From Phyllobacterium bourgognense (GTDB lineage: Bacteria; Pseudomonadota; Alphaproteobacteria; Rhizobiales; Rhizobiaceae), in contig NZ_QPJM01000001.1 of assembly GCF_003337575.1 (NCBI RefSeq), positions 186,001 through 250,000 of the forward strand: DNA of 64,000 nt, given 5' to 3'. The notes beneath the pieces are model-generated. The model ran no database searches and had not been told where the DNA came from. It worked only from the letters and a program-made list of their open reading frames with translations. Below, one piece after another: positions 8,551 through 17,643 of the stretch. The translations under genes and the position numbers were made by a program. The first letter of the stretch is position 1; each line of letters opens with the position of its first letter.

Positions 8551-9036
8551 TCAATTGCGCTTTTTGAGCGAGGCGTGTTCCGCTGCGATGGCGCCGATGC
8601 CGGGAACGACCTTCTTCCAACCTGCGCCCATATTCCTGAACGCAGTATCGTTGCGCGGCAGCACGAAGCCTGAATGAACAAGGCGAAGGCGGGTGCCATT
8701 TTCAGCCTTGGAAAGAACCCACGTGACCACAGTTTCCAAGCGCGAGCCATAGCCGATATTCCCCTCATGTCCGCCTTGCCAGGAATAAACGAGCCGTTCG
8801 TTCGGCAGCGCCTCCAACACCTCGCATTGGATGAAACCGTCCCACGCGCCGGCCGGCGTCGTTTTGAATGTGAAGCGCTTGCCCACGACGGGCTCGAACC
8901 CGCTTGTCGGCATACCAAGCCAGCGCGTGATCAGTTCGCCTTTTGTCAAAGCGTTCCAGATTGTCTCCGGCGCATGCGGCAATATCTCTTCAACCACGAT
9001 GTCTTGTGTATCGGGCTTCAATGCTGCGTCTTTCAT
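8551..9036 (-). CDS. SRPBCC/AHSA1 domain protein
   Basis: 161 residues of the START/Bet v 1-like fold in its Aha1-C (AHSA1) form: VVEEILPHAPETIWNALTKGELITRWLG at the start and the C-terminal helix MGAGWKKVVPGI. The fold makes a hydrophobic pocket for lipid or aromatic ligands; no reaction is known for this member. The ATG overlaps the ArsR stop as ATGA and AAGGAG lies eight bases before, inside the ArsR gene, so the pair is translationally coupled. ArsR-SRPBCC pairs are widespread and the SRPBCC partner is probably the main target of its regulator. Confidence 0.88.
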   Translation of the reverse strand: MKDAALKPDTQDIVVEEILPHAPETIWNALTKGELITRWLGMPTSGFEPVVGKRFTFKTTPAGAWDGFIQCEVLEALPNERLVYSWQGGHEGNIGYGSRLETVVTWVLSKAENGTRLRLVHSGFVLPRNDTAFRNMGAGWKKVVPGIGAIAAEHASLKKRN

Positions 9037-9362
9037 GGATCGATCTCCTTCAGGAGTGTTTTGAGATTTGCAAAGCGCTCGCGCCAGAAGACGGCGTAAT
9101 GACTCATCCAGTCGGCCAGTGGCGCAAGGCCTTCGGGCTCCGCGCGATAATAGACGTTGCGACCCTCAGGGCGCTCGGCGACCAACCCGGCCTGCTTCAG
9201 CGACTTGAGATGTTGGGAGATCGCGCCCTGTGTCACGCCACTACCCCGCGTCAACTCCACGACGGTAATCTCGTCGGAATTGACGACACGCTCGAATATG
9301 GCTCGTCGGGTGGGGTCAGCAAGCGTGCGCAGGACAGCGTCGATGGCGGTGACTTCAATCAT
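9033..9362 (-). CDS. ArsR-family winged-helix regulator (autorepressor type)
   Basis: 109 residues with the ArsR winged helix: LRTLADPTRRAIFERV, then the recognition helix GVTQGAISQHLKSLKQAGLV and the wing EGRNVYYRAEPEGL. No metal-binding ELCVCDL motif is present, which puts it with the non-metal ArsR proteins that pair with SRPBCC genes. No ribosome site precedes the ATG; the promoter seen at 9369-9397 would start transcription at or next to the A of the ATG, so the message may be leaderless. Two palindromes overlap this promoter, consistent with autorepression. Confidence 0.88.
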   Translation of the reverse strand: MIEVTAIDAVLRTLADPTRRAIFERVVNSDEITVVELTRGSGVTQGAISQHLKSLKQAGLVAERPEGRNVYYRAEPEGLAPLADWMSHYAVFWRERFANLKTLLKEIDP

Positions 9363-9368
9363 GAAGAT

Positions 9369-9397
9369 ACATTAGTAAATGCTAATTGATTAGTCAA
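9369..9397 (-). promoter_or_regulatory. Sigma-70-type promoter of ArsR-SRPBCC operon, probably leaderless
   Basis: On the minus strand TTGACT (9397-9392) and TAATGT (9374-9369) are separated by exactly 17 bases. Six bases separate the -10 element from the ATG at 9362, so the expected start point falls on the first base of the coding region. The promoter elements overlap the two palindromes at 9371-9404. Confidence 0.6.
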
Positions 9398-9404
9398 CAC
9401 TAAT
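9371..9404. promoter_or_regulatory. Two tandem palindromic operators (ATTAG..CTAAT)
   Basis: Copy one, 9371-9386, has five-base arms ATTAG/CTAAT around six bases. Copy two, 9389-9404, has perfect six-base arms ATTAGT/ACTAAT around four bases. They are 18 bases apart start to start and cover the -10 and -35 elements of the ArsR promoter. ArsR dimers bind such 12-2-12-like palindromes; I infer they are the operators of one or both ArsR proteins. Confidence 0.6.
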
Positions 9405-9431
9405 GATTCATATATGTAATCGTGTAAGCTA

Positions 9432-9449
9432 GGTAAGTAAATGCTTACC
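9432..9449. promoter_or_regulatory. Third palindrome GGTAAG-N6-CTTACC
   Basis: Perfect six-base arms around TAAATG. The core AGTAAATGCT is identical to the core of the operator at 9371-9386, so it may be a third binding site. It overlaps the stop codon of the upstream ArsR gene. A role as a weak hairpin at the transcript end is the alternative, but no T-run follows. Confidence 0.4.
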
Positions 9450-9759
9450 TTTCCACAAAAGTTCGTAGACGCGAAAGGGCATCGTCCCATTGTTGCGAGA
9501 CACTGTCGAGATAGGCTCGGATATCGTCAATAGGCTCGGGCCGGAAAGCGAACTGGCTTTCCCGCCCAACCTTGCTGCTGATGACGAGCCCCGCCTCTTC
9601 GAGAATGCGCAGATGTTTAGTGACGGCCTGGCGGGTGAGGTCCGTGCCAGCGGACAGTCCGGCGATCGAACGGGATTGCCCGTCACTGAGCTTCGTCAGC
9701 AGTGACAAGCGGGTGCGGTCGCCCAAGGCTGCAAAAAGTGACGCGGTTTCAACCGACAT
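9445..9759 (-). CDS. ArsR-family winged-helix regulator (second copy)
   Basis: 104 residues, ArsR fold: SLFAALGDRTRLSLLTKL, then DLTRQAVTKHLRILEEAGLV as the recognition helix and a short wing with REsQFAFRPEPIDDI. Sequence is clearly different from the other ArsR protein 80 bases downstream, so this is not a recent duplication. The ATG lies 11 bases inside the SRPBCC gene before it; here the SRPBCC gene comes first and the regulator second, the reverse of the neighbouring pair. No metal-site motif is visible. Confidence 0.87.
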   Translation of the reverse strand: MSVETASLFAALGDRTRLSLLTKLSDGQSRSIAGLSAGTDLTRQAVTKHLRILEEAGLVISSKVGRESQFAFRPEPIDDIRAYLDSVSQQWDDALSRLRTFVER

Positions 9760-10192
9760 GCTTTTTGATGTTCTTTATCTGCTCTGCCCAGCCGCCTTCA
9801 TTCATGCGCATGGCATCCGGCCGACGCTGCGGCGGCAGACTATCAAAGCCAGATTCCACAATAGTCAGCTTTGTGCCTCTACCCTTTGGCGCAAGCTTGA
9901 ATTCGACCAGCGTCGGGGGTTCGGCCGAGTAGTCGAAACCGGGCTCTATCGCATAGGGATGCCACGTGAAAGAGAAGAGCCGTGGCTCGTCCATCGTCTT
10001 CACTGTCACCTCCCACTTGAGATGCTCGTAACCGGGATAGGTGATCCGGCCTTTGGCCACTTCGCCGGGCTTGAACGGCGCTTCCAGCTTGACGCGAAAC
10101 CATTCACCAAACTCAGTATGATCTGTAAGGGCGCGCCAGACCCGCTCGACCGGCGCATTCAAGTCTATGCTTTTTTCGATACGATCAGACAT
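9749..10192 (-). CDS. SRPBCC/AHSA1 domain protein (second copy)
   Basis: 147 residues of AHSA1 type: IEKSIDLNAPVERVWRALTDHTEFGEWF followed by KLEAPFKPGEVAKGRITYPG, a pattern met often in ArsR-linked SRPBCC proteins. The ATG at 10192 has AGGAGG ten bases upstream; the frame opens earlier at 10237 without such a site. It overlaps the next ArsR gene by 11 bases. The ligand is unknown. The pair most likely forms its own two-gene transcript, since a 67-base gap separates it from the DUF4242 gene. Confidence 0.87.
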   Translation of the reverse strand: MSDRIEKSIDLNAPVERVWRALTDHTEFGEWFRVKLEAPFKPGEVAKGRITYPGYEHLKWEVTVKTMDEPRLFSFTWHPYAIEPGFDYSAEPPTLVEFKLAPKGRGTKLTIVESGFDSLPPQRRPDAMRMNEGGWAEQIKNIKKHVG

Positions 10193-10259
10193 AAGGGCAA
10201 CCTCCTGGTTGCCCTTATCATGCCACATCACTTGCAAAGTGCAACCGGAAAGTTGCGTT

Positions 10260-10532
10260 TTATTCGGCTGTGGCCGGCTCGATAATGTTGCGTACCTGCG
10301 AGATCCTGTTCGCCGGGAAGCCAGCCTTTTTGGCGTGCTCGCGGATCAGTTCCTCGCTTGTAGATTGATATACACAATAAATCTTGTCATCCGTGACATA
10401 GCTGTGGATCCACTGGATATCTGTCCCGAGATCGCGGAGCACGGCGCAGGATGTCTGCGAGGCGCCCTTGAGCTCCGGCTGTGTCAGCTTGCCGACACCT
10501 GGCATATCGCGTTCGATCACGAATTTTGGCAT
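10260..10532 (-). CDS. DUF4242 domain-containing protein
   Basis: 90 residues: PKFVIERDMPGVGKLT at the N-terminus, then a central WIHSYVTDDKIYCVYQS strand pair typical of DUF4242, a small ferredoxin-like dimer fold that includes the SCO4226 nickel-binding proteins. AAGGAGGAT stands before the ATG at 10532, which makes the longer frame to 10553 unlikely. Function is unknown. Its position at the head of the stress cluster suggests, but does not prove, a shared response. Confidence 0.8.
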   Translation of the reverse strand: MPKFVIERDMPGVGKLTQPELKGASQTSCAVLRDLGTDIQWIHSYVTDDKIYCVYQSTSEELIREHAKKAGFPANRISQVRNIIEPATAE

Positions 10533-10616
10533 TCTATCCTCCTTGTTGACCATTTGCCGCCGCGGCGCGTTTTTATGCGGCGGTGCTAGGCTCCAGATCC
10601 TAAGTCTGCGCGATCA

Positions 10617-10644
10617 AAGAGCCGGCTGTTGGGACCGGCTTCTT
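10617..10644 (-). terminator. Weak intrinsic terminator after groEL
   Basis: Stem AGCCGG/CCGGCT with one extra bulged pairing on each side and a nine-base loop, a few bases after the groEL stop. On the minus strand only CTCTTTG follows, so the U-run is poor. Confidence 0.4.
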
Positions 10645-10648
10645 GAGC

Positions 10649-12280
<1,632 letters not shown>

Positions 12281-12376
12281 TCACTCCCTGGTTCGTGGGG
12301 CTTTTTCCCCTTGAAAGCACTACAGAATCTGGCAAGATTCATTGCAATGCATGTGTTGTTCCATAAGGATGGTATC

Positions 12377-12646
12377 ATGAGCGGCAGAGCATTCGAACTT
12401 CAGTTGAAGGGCTATGGCCTGACCACGGCCGAAATACATTATCGTCTTCCTGACCACCCCAAATTTCTTCAGCTCTACATATGGCAAGAATACGATCTTG
12501 CGCCGAACTTCCCGGAATTGAAAGGCTTTCTTGATTTTTGGCAAAAGGACCTGGAGGGGCCACTCCATTCAATTCGCATCGTTCACCAACGCCTGATCGA
12601 GCCGCGCGAATGGCGGGCTGTGGACGGGATTATCTCCATCCACTGA
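12377..12646 (+). CDS. usg: Usg family protein
   Basis: 89 residues. The ATG at 12377 follows AAGGA by eight bases; the longer frame from 12221 would overlap groEL and has no conserved content. The sequence closely follows the pattern of rhizobial Usg proteins: LQLKGYGLTTAEIHYRLPDHP, LQLYIWQEYDLAPNFPEL, then a helix FLDFWQKDLEGPLHSI. Usg was named for a frame near trp genes and has sometimes been called an isomerase subunit, but no activity is established. It is highly conserved in Rhizobiales and usually stands alone. Confidence 0.85.
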   Translation: MSGRAFELQLKGYGLTTAEIHYRLPDHPKFLQLYIWQEYDLAPNFPELKGFLDFWQKDLEGPLHSIRIVHQRLIEPREWRAVDGIISIH

Positions 12647-12687
12647 GAGCCCGAACGAAAATCCGCCTTGGAGGGCTGCAAATGGCG

Positions 12688-12744
12688 TTTTTCTGCGCTC
12701 CGATGCGCACGTACCAAACGTACGCTGCGCTTCGGTGCTCGAAA
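12688..12744. repeat. Imperfect long inverted repeat after usg
   Basis: Left arm 12688-12713 and right arm 12719-12744 can fold into a hairpin with a central perfect CGTAC/GTACG stem, a short CAAA-type loop and several mismatches. No T-run follows either side. It lies in the 166-base gap between usg and the convergent GST gene and may be a short palindromic repeat of the genome or a transcript-end structure. Confidence 0.45.
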
Positions 12745-12812
12745 TCCACCATTTTCGCCACCCCATGACGAATTTTCGGTTGGGCTCCGAGACCTTTGAT
12801 CGGCCGTGCTCT

Positions 12813-13514
12813 TTATGGCCGCTTGGGGATATCGAGGCCGCGCTGTACCGCCGGCCGCGCGAGACCGCGCTCCAGCCATGCGGGCACGCGCTTCAGGCTG
12901 TCGAATTCTACGATATCGCGTGCGCCATAGAAGCCGACGAGATTGCGGACCCAGCCGAGCATCGAAATGTCTGCGATACTGTAGTCACCCATGATCCAGT
13001 CACGTCCATCGAGACGCGTTTCGAGGACGCCGAGCAGCCGCTTCGACTCGTCCCGGTAACGCTCCAGCGGGCGCTTGTCCTCATAGTCGCGGCCGGCGAA
13101 TTTATGGAAAAAGCCGACCTGACCGAACATCGGTCCGATCGCGGCCATCTGGAAGAACACCCACTGAATGGTCTCATACCGTAGAGCGGGATCCGCAGAC
13201 ATGAGCTTGCCGGTCTTCTCGGCGAGATAAAGCAGAATGGCGCCGGACTCGAACAGTCCCAGCGGCCTGCCGCCTGGCCCATTCGGATCGACAATCGCTG
13301 GGATCTTCCCATTCGGGTTCAACGACAGAAATTCGGGCGTCCAGCTCTCATTTTTGCCGATGTCCACTGCATGCGCTTCGTACGGAAGACCAATTTCCTC
13401 AAGCGCAATCGAAACCTTCACACCGTTTGGCGTCGGGAAGGAATAGAGCTGCAGGCGGTCTGGATGCTTTGCCGGCCAGCGTTTGGCGATGGGAAACGCG
13501 GATAGATCAGGCAT
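12813..13514 (-). CDS. Glutathione S-transferase, Nu-class/YfcG-YghU-like
   Basis: 233 residues. The N-terminal thioredoxin domain begins LYSFPTPNGVKVSIALEEIGLPYEAH, with the TPNG segment that binds glutathione in YfcG and YghU, and carries NPNGKIPAIVDP and the ESGAILLYLAEKTG motif. The C-terminal helical domain contains DYSIADISMLGW. Known relatives are glutathione-dependent disulfide reductases and peroxidases. The ATG at 13514 is preceded by CCGGAG; the frame to 13565 has no such site. It faces usg end-to-end and is divergent from the SDR at 13717. Confidence 0.87.
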   Translation of the reverse strand: MPDLSAFPIAKRWPAKHPDRLQLYSFPTPNGVKVSIALEEIGLPYEAHAVDIGKNESWTPEFLSLNPNGKIPAIVDPNGPGGRPLGLFESGAILLYLAEKTGKLMSADPALRYETIQWVFFQMAAIGPMFGQVGFFHKFAGRDYEDKRPLERYRDESKRLLGVLETRLDGRDWIMGDYSIADISMLGWVRNLVGFYGARDIVEFDSLKRVPAWLERGLARPAVQRGLDIPKRP

Positions 13515-13716
13515 AGAAACTCCGGAGTTTGGCTTGGGGGGTGATTCTTCGAGTGACCGTAACACGGGAACGGATCAGCTTGCACGTCAGCACTTTATCG
13601 GGATTGTTCGCTTTTTCGAATACGAGTTCGGGTATTCACTGACTTATCCGAACAGACGTGCAACACCATACTATGGCAACAACGGAATACCGCTCCCGAC
13701 CAATTGGAGAATGAAC

Positions 13717-14481
13717 ATGGAACGCCTATCTGGAAAAGTTGCAATCGTTACCGGCGCCAGCGCTGGCATTGGCCGCGCCACGGCGAAGCTTTTTGCGCAA
13801 GAAGGCGCCATCCTGGTTGTGGGTGCGCGCCGCAGGGAAGAACTCGATGCGCTGGTCGCAGAAATCGAAGCCGATGGCGGGAAAGCCGTCGCTCTGGCCG
13901 GGGACGTGCGCTCCGAAGAATACGCAAAGGCACTGGTTGCGCTGGCCGTCGAGCGGTATGGCAAGCTTGATATTGCCTTCAACAACGCCGGCACACTGGG
14001 TGAAGCCGGACCAAGCACAGGTGTATCCGAAGCTGGTTGGAACGATGCCATCGCGATCAACCTCACCGGCTCGTTCCTCGGCGCGAAACATCAGATCGGC
14101 GAAATGGTCAAACATGGGAGCGGTTCGGTTATCTTCACCTCGACCTTTGTCGGCTACAGTTTTTCCTTTCCGGGAGTTGCCGCCTATGCGGCGAGCAAAG
14201 CCGGGCTAATAGGGCTGACGCAGGCGCTTGCTGCTGAATTCGGTCCACAGGGGATACGGGTTAATGCCATTCTGCCGGGTGCAGTCGATACGGATATGTA
14301 TCGTGAAATGAACGATACTTCGGAAAAGCAGGGGTTCATCACCAATTTGCATGCCTTGAAGCGGGTTGCCAAGGTGGAAGAACTGGCACGCTCGGTACTG
14401 TATCTCGCATCGGACGACGCATCATTTGTAACGGGAACGGCGTCCTTAGTGGATGGGGGCGTTTCAATTACCCGGACCTGA
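13717..14481 (+). CDS. SDR family oxidoreductase
   Basis: 254-residue classical SDR with all motifs: TGASAGIG (residues 12-19) for NAD(P), NNAG near 91, the catalytic Ser region FTSTFVG, and the active-site YAASKAG near 153-159; the C-terminal GTASLVDGG is also typical. The ATG at 13717 is chosen because GGAGA ends six bases before it. It is a complete enzyme, unlike the SDR at 4141. The nearest well-known group is 3-oxoacyl-ACP reductase-like/glucose dehydrogenase-like enzymes, but the substrate cannot be assigned. Just after its stop lies the lactate permease remnant. Confidence 0.88.
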   Translation: MERLSGKVAIVTGASAGIGRATAKLFAQEGAILVVGARRREELDALVAEIEADGGKAVALAGDVRSEEYAKALVALAVERYGKLDIAFNNAGTLGEAGPSTGVSEAGWNDAIAINLTGSFLGAKHQIGEMVKHGSGSVIFTSTFVGYSFSFPGVAAYAASKAGLIGLTQALAAEFGPQGIRVNAILPGAVDTDMYREMNDTSEKQGFITNLHALKRVAKVEELARSVLYLASDDASFVTGTASLVDGGVSITRT

Positions 14482-14503
14482 TCGGAAGCGGGCTGTGGCC
14501 CCT

Positions 14504-14635
14504 TCAACGCGATGCCGCTATATGCACCTTGACTTTGTTGGACGCGATCATCCCCAACAAGACCACAACTGGTATCGCCGCTGCCAGCGTAGAAAGAACA
14601 GCATTGTCGAAGGGATTGTAAACCTGATTCCACAT
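14504..14635 (-). pseudogene. 5' remnant of an L-lactate permease gene
   Basis: The frame reads MWNQVYNPF, then NAVLSTLAAAIPVVVLLGM and KVKVHIAA, which is the conserved N-terminus of LldP/GlcA L-lactate permeases (normally about 550 residues), and then stops after 43 residues. The remaining 90 percent is gone: the SDR gene ends 22 bases further on. The breakpoint therefore lies at about 14500, where the SDR-side sequence begins. This is the only clear broken gene in the window. Confidence 0.7.
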
Positions 14636-15006
14636 AGCAGCGCGCTCCACTATACTAGTGTCAGATTCGCCCATTTGTGATGCGCCGAGCGTAGAGGCGA
14701 GAAACCTTTTGATAAGTCTCACCAAAATGGAGCAAATTTCTGCGAAGCCGCTCGTTGTTCCAAGGTCAGGCAGCCCAACTTCAGCGGCAGTGTTACAGTA
14801 ACGTACTTGTTTCGCTGTACGCTGCCGGACAATGCTTGCCGGACCAAATGTCCGCTGACTTCAGCGCGCGCCGCCCACATATTGAAAACTGACCCGGTGC
14901 CTAGCTGATCGCCTTTGCCTGCAGCCATGAACAATTGAAATCCAAGTTGCTCGCACTCGCCAGCCGATCAAGCAAAAAATGGCCTTTTTAAAACGGGGGT
15001 ACAATC
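14636..15006. other. Gene-free stretch before DUF1254 gene
   Basis: 371 bases without a convincing frame. The left part was presumably the promoter of the lost permease. A GGGGG ribosome site stands before the ATG at 15007. No hairpin terminator, tRNA or clear promoter was recognised. Confidence 0.4.
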
Positions 15007-16437
15007 ATGAAGGCAAAACTGTTCACACTTATCACCTGTATGATTTTGTTCAGTGCGTCGGCTGTGCCGCATAGCGCCGCCGATGCCATCACCGAGCAGG
15101 AAGCGCACTCCATAGGCTTGGACGCCTATGTGTATTTTTATCCGTTGGTGACGATGGACGTCACCCGCAAACAGGCCACCAATATCGAGGCTGGCAAAGT
15201 GATGGGCCGCGGACCGCCCAATGAATTCACCAACGTGCCGGAATTCCCGACGGCTGACATGCGCGATGTCGTTCGCGTCAATTTCGATACGCTTTACTCA
15301 GTCGCCTGGCTCGACATGACCAAGGAGCCGATGATTGTTTCGGTTCCGGACACGAACGGGCGGTTTTATCTTCTGCCAATGCTCGACATGTGGTCGGACG
15401 TCTTTGCCTCACCCGGCTGGCGGACGACAGGCACCGCCAAAGCCGATTTTGCCATCGTTCCGCCAAAGTGGGAGGGCGGAAAATTACCCGAGGGAACGCA
15501 GCGTATAGACGCGCCGACACCCATTGTCTGGATAATCGGGCGCACCAAGACCGACGGCCCACCGGACTATGATGCGGTCAACAAGATACAGGCCGGCTAC
15601 AAGGTAACGCCGCTGTCGCAATGGGGCAAAACGCCGGAGCCGGTCAAAGTCACGATCGACCCGGCAGTTGACATGAAGACATCGCCGAAGGCCACCGTGG
15701 ACGGAATGTCGGCCGGTGAATTTTTCGCACGAGCCGCAGAGATTCTGAAAATCAATCCGCCCCACCTGACCGATCAGCCCATCCTCGCCCAGATGAGGCG
15801 GATCGGCATAGAGCCTGGTCAGAGCTTCGACATTGCCAAGCTCGATCCTGCCGTCGCCAAGGCGCTCGAAGGTGTGCCGGCGGAGGCGAGCAAACTGATG
15901 GAATGGAAGATGGCGACCCTGGCCCGGGTCGCGAACAATTGGTCGATGAATACCGACACGATGGGTGTCTACGGCAATTACTATCTGAAGCGTGCCATTG
16001 TCGCGCAGGTGGGGCTCGGCGCCAATCTTCCTGAAGACGCCATCTACCCGCTCAATCTCGGCGACGAAAAGGGCAACCCGCTGAATGGAGTGAACAGTTA
16101 CACAATTCATTTCGATAAGGCGTCGCTGCCGCCAGTCAAGGCGTTCTGGTCCATTACGCTCTATGATCCTCAGGGTTTCCAGGTTGCCAACAGCATCAAT
16201 CGGTTCGCCGTGAGCAGTTGGATGCCGTTTGAGTACAATGCCGATGGTTCGCTTGATATCCACTTCCAGGAAAAGAGCCCTGGCAAGGATAAGGAGGCCA
16301 ACTGGCTGCCTGCACCGGCGGGACCGTTCAACCTGACCATGCGGCTCTATGGGCCGGAAATGGACGCGCTGACAGGGAAATGGAATCCGCCCCCGGTGGT
16401 GATGGTTCCAGTGCTTCAACAGGTCATTGCGCAATAG
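15007..16437 (+). CDS. DUF1254/DUF1214 domain-containing exported protein
   Basis: 476 residues. A Sec signal peptide covers residues 1 to about 25 (hydrophobic core LFTLITCMILFSASA). DUF1254 follows (ITEQEAHSIGLDAYVYFYPLVTMDVTRKQA, then FDTLYSVAWLDMTKEPMIVSVPD) and DUF1214 makes the C-terminal third (KAFWSITLYDPQGFQVANSINRFAVSS). This two-domain protein is widespread in proteobacteria, periplasmic and uncharacterised; a nucleoside-triphosphate or capsid-like beta sandwich role has been suggested but not shown. It lies 26 bases before the FUSC gene and may share its transcript. Confidence 0.88.
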   Translation: MKAKLFTLITCMILFSASAVPHSAADAITEQEAHSIGLDAYVYFYPLVTMDVTRKQATNIEAGKVMGRGPPNEFTNVPEFPTADMRDVVRVNFDTLYSVAWLDMTKEPMIVSVPDTNGRFYLLPMLDMWSDVFASPGWRTTGTAKADFAIVPPKWEGGKLPEGTQRIDAPTPIVWIIGRTKTDGPPDYDAVNKIQAGYKVTPLSQWGKTPEPVKVTIDPAVDMKTSPKATVDGMSAGEFFARAAEILKINPPHLTDQPILAQMRRIGIEPGQSFDIAKLDPAVAKALEGVPAEASKLMEWKMATLARVANNWSMNTDTMGVYGNYYLKRAIVAQVGLGANLPEDAIYPLNLGDEKGNPLNGVNSYTIHFDKASLPPVKAFWSITLYDPQGFQVANSINRFAVSSWMPFEYNADGSLDIHFQEKSPGKDKEANWLPAPAGPFNLTMRLYGPEMDALTGKWNPPPVVMVPVLQQVIAQ

Positions 16438-16463
16438 CGCAAAGGTTCTGCTAATAGTCTGGC

Positions 16464-17618
16464 ATGATTTACGTCCAGCGCCTTTTTCGTGATATCCCCG
16501 GTCTGTGGCCGGCGCTCATTGGCGAGTTGCGCTCGATACATCATCCTGGACCGCGCATGATCGACGAGTTCGAGTGCGTGGTATCCGTCTTGCTCGCGAT
16601 CGTCTTTGCCCATGCACTTGGGGCCCAGAATGTCGGCTGGGCAGCATTCAGCGGCTACATGGTCATGCGCTCGCATGTCTCGCAGAGCCTGATGCGCGGG
16701 AGTCTGCGTTTGGTCGGGACTGCAGCTGGCGCCGGTATGGCGCTGCTGGTCGCACCGATGGCCGTCAAGTCACCGGCGGTCATGAGCGTCGCGCTCGCCG
16801 TATTCGGCGGCGTCACCCTCTATTTCGCACTGGTTGGCAGGCGCAGTTATGCCTGGTTGTTCACCGGGCTCACATTCTGCATGATCGTCATCGAAGGTAT
16901 GAAACATCCAACGGAGAGCGTGCTGCCCTTTGCACAGTCGCGCCTTCTCGAGATCGTGGCGGGCACCGTCGCTTGCATTCTGGTGAGTGCCGCCTCGACA
17001 TTTCTCGTTCGGCGCAGGTTGAATCTGCAAGGCGGGGAGACTGCCATTCAGACTGCACTACGGCATTCGTCCCTCTGGCATTCGGGCGCAGTCAGGCATT
17101 CGGTCGAGGCAGCGATCGCCCTTGCGTTCATTCCATGGATATGGGTGTGGCTGGGCATCACTTCGCTAGCGCAATCAAGTGTGACAATCATGGCGGTAAT
17201 GATGATTCCGGTGGCGAGCCTTGGCGCAGACCCGCTCAATCCAGTGACCTCCAAGCTGTTGTTGCGCTTCGTCGGCTGCAGTGCCGGCGGCCTGTTGGCC
17301 ATCGCAATTCTTTTTGGAAGTCATCACTCTCCGGTTCTCATGACGCTGGCCTTATGCCTCGGCGTGCTGGTGGGGCGGCATATCGAAAACGGCAACGCGG
17401 CAACCAGCTACATCGGCACACAGTTCGTTCTAGCCTTTCTCGTGGTGCTGGTGCCGGACAGCTATTCCAATGCCGTCGTCGATCCAGGTATTGACCGCTT
17501 GGCGGGCATCCTGATCGGCATTGTCATTCTTGAGCCGGTATTGATCCTGTCGCACTTTGTGCTCGGTCACGACTCCCGGAAAGTGCAACCACCGCCAACT
17601 CATGAACCAACGGAATGA
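16464..17618 (+). CDS. FUSC family inner-membrane protein
   Basis: 384 residues with two blocks of about four to five hydrophobic helices each (residues about 38-170 and 210-365) separated by a basic loop with RRRLNLQ. This is the arrangement of the FUSC (fusaric acid resistance) and aromatic-acid exporter AaeB-like families. The family motif region GNAATSYIGTQFVLAFLVVLVPD is clear. It is shorter than AaeB (about 650) because it lacks the large cytoplasmic domains. No membrane-fusion partner or outer-membrane protein is adjacent, so an efflux role is only inferred. Confidence 0.8.
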   Translation: MIYVQRLFRDIPGLWPALIGELRSIHHPGPRMIDEFECVVSVLLAIVFAHALGAQNVGWAAFSGYMVMRSHVSQSLMRGSLRLVGTAAGAGMALLVAPMAVKSPAVMSVALAVFGGVTLYFALVGRRSYAWLFTGLTFCMIVIEGMKHPTESVLPFAQSRLLEIVAGTVACILVSAASTFLVRRRLNLQGGETAIQTALRHSSLWHSGAVRHSVEAAIALAFIPWIWVWLGITSLAQSSVTIMAVMMIPVASLGADPLNPVTSKLLLRFVGCSAGGLLAIAILFGSHHSPVLMTLALCLGVLVGRHIENGNAATSYIGTQFVLAFLVVLVPDSYSNAVVDPGIDRLAGILIGIVILEPVLILSHFVLGHDSRKVQPPPTHEPTE

Positions 17619-17643
17619 TCGTATTGACCGTCTTTTGATATTC

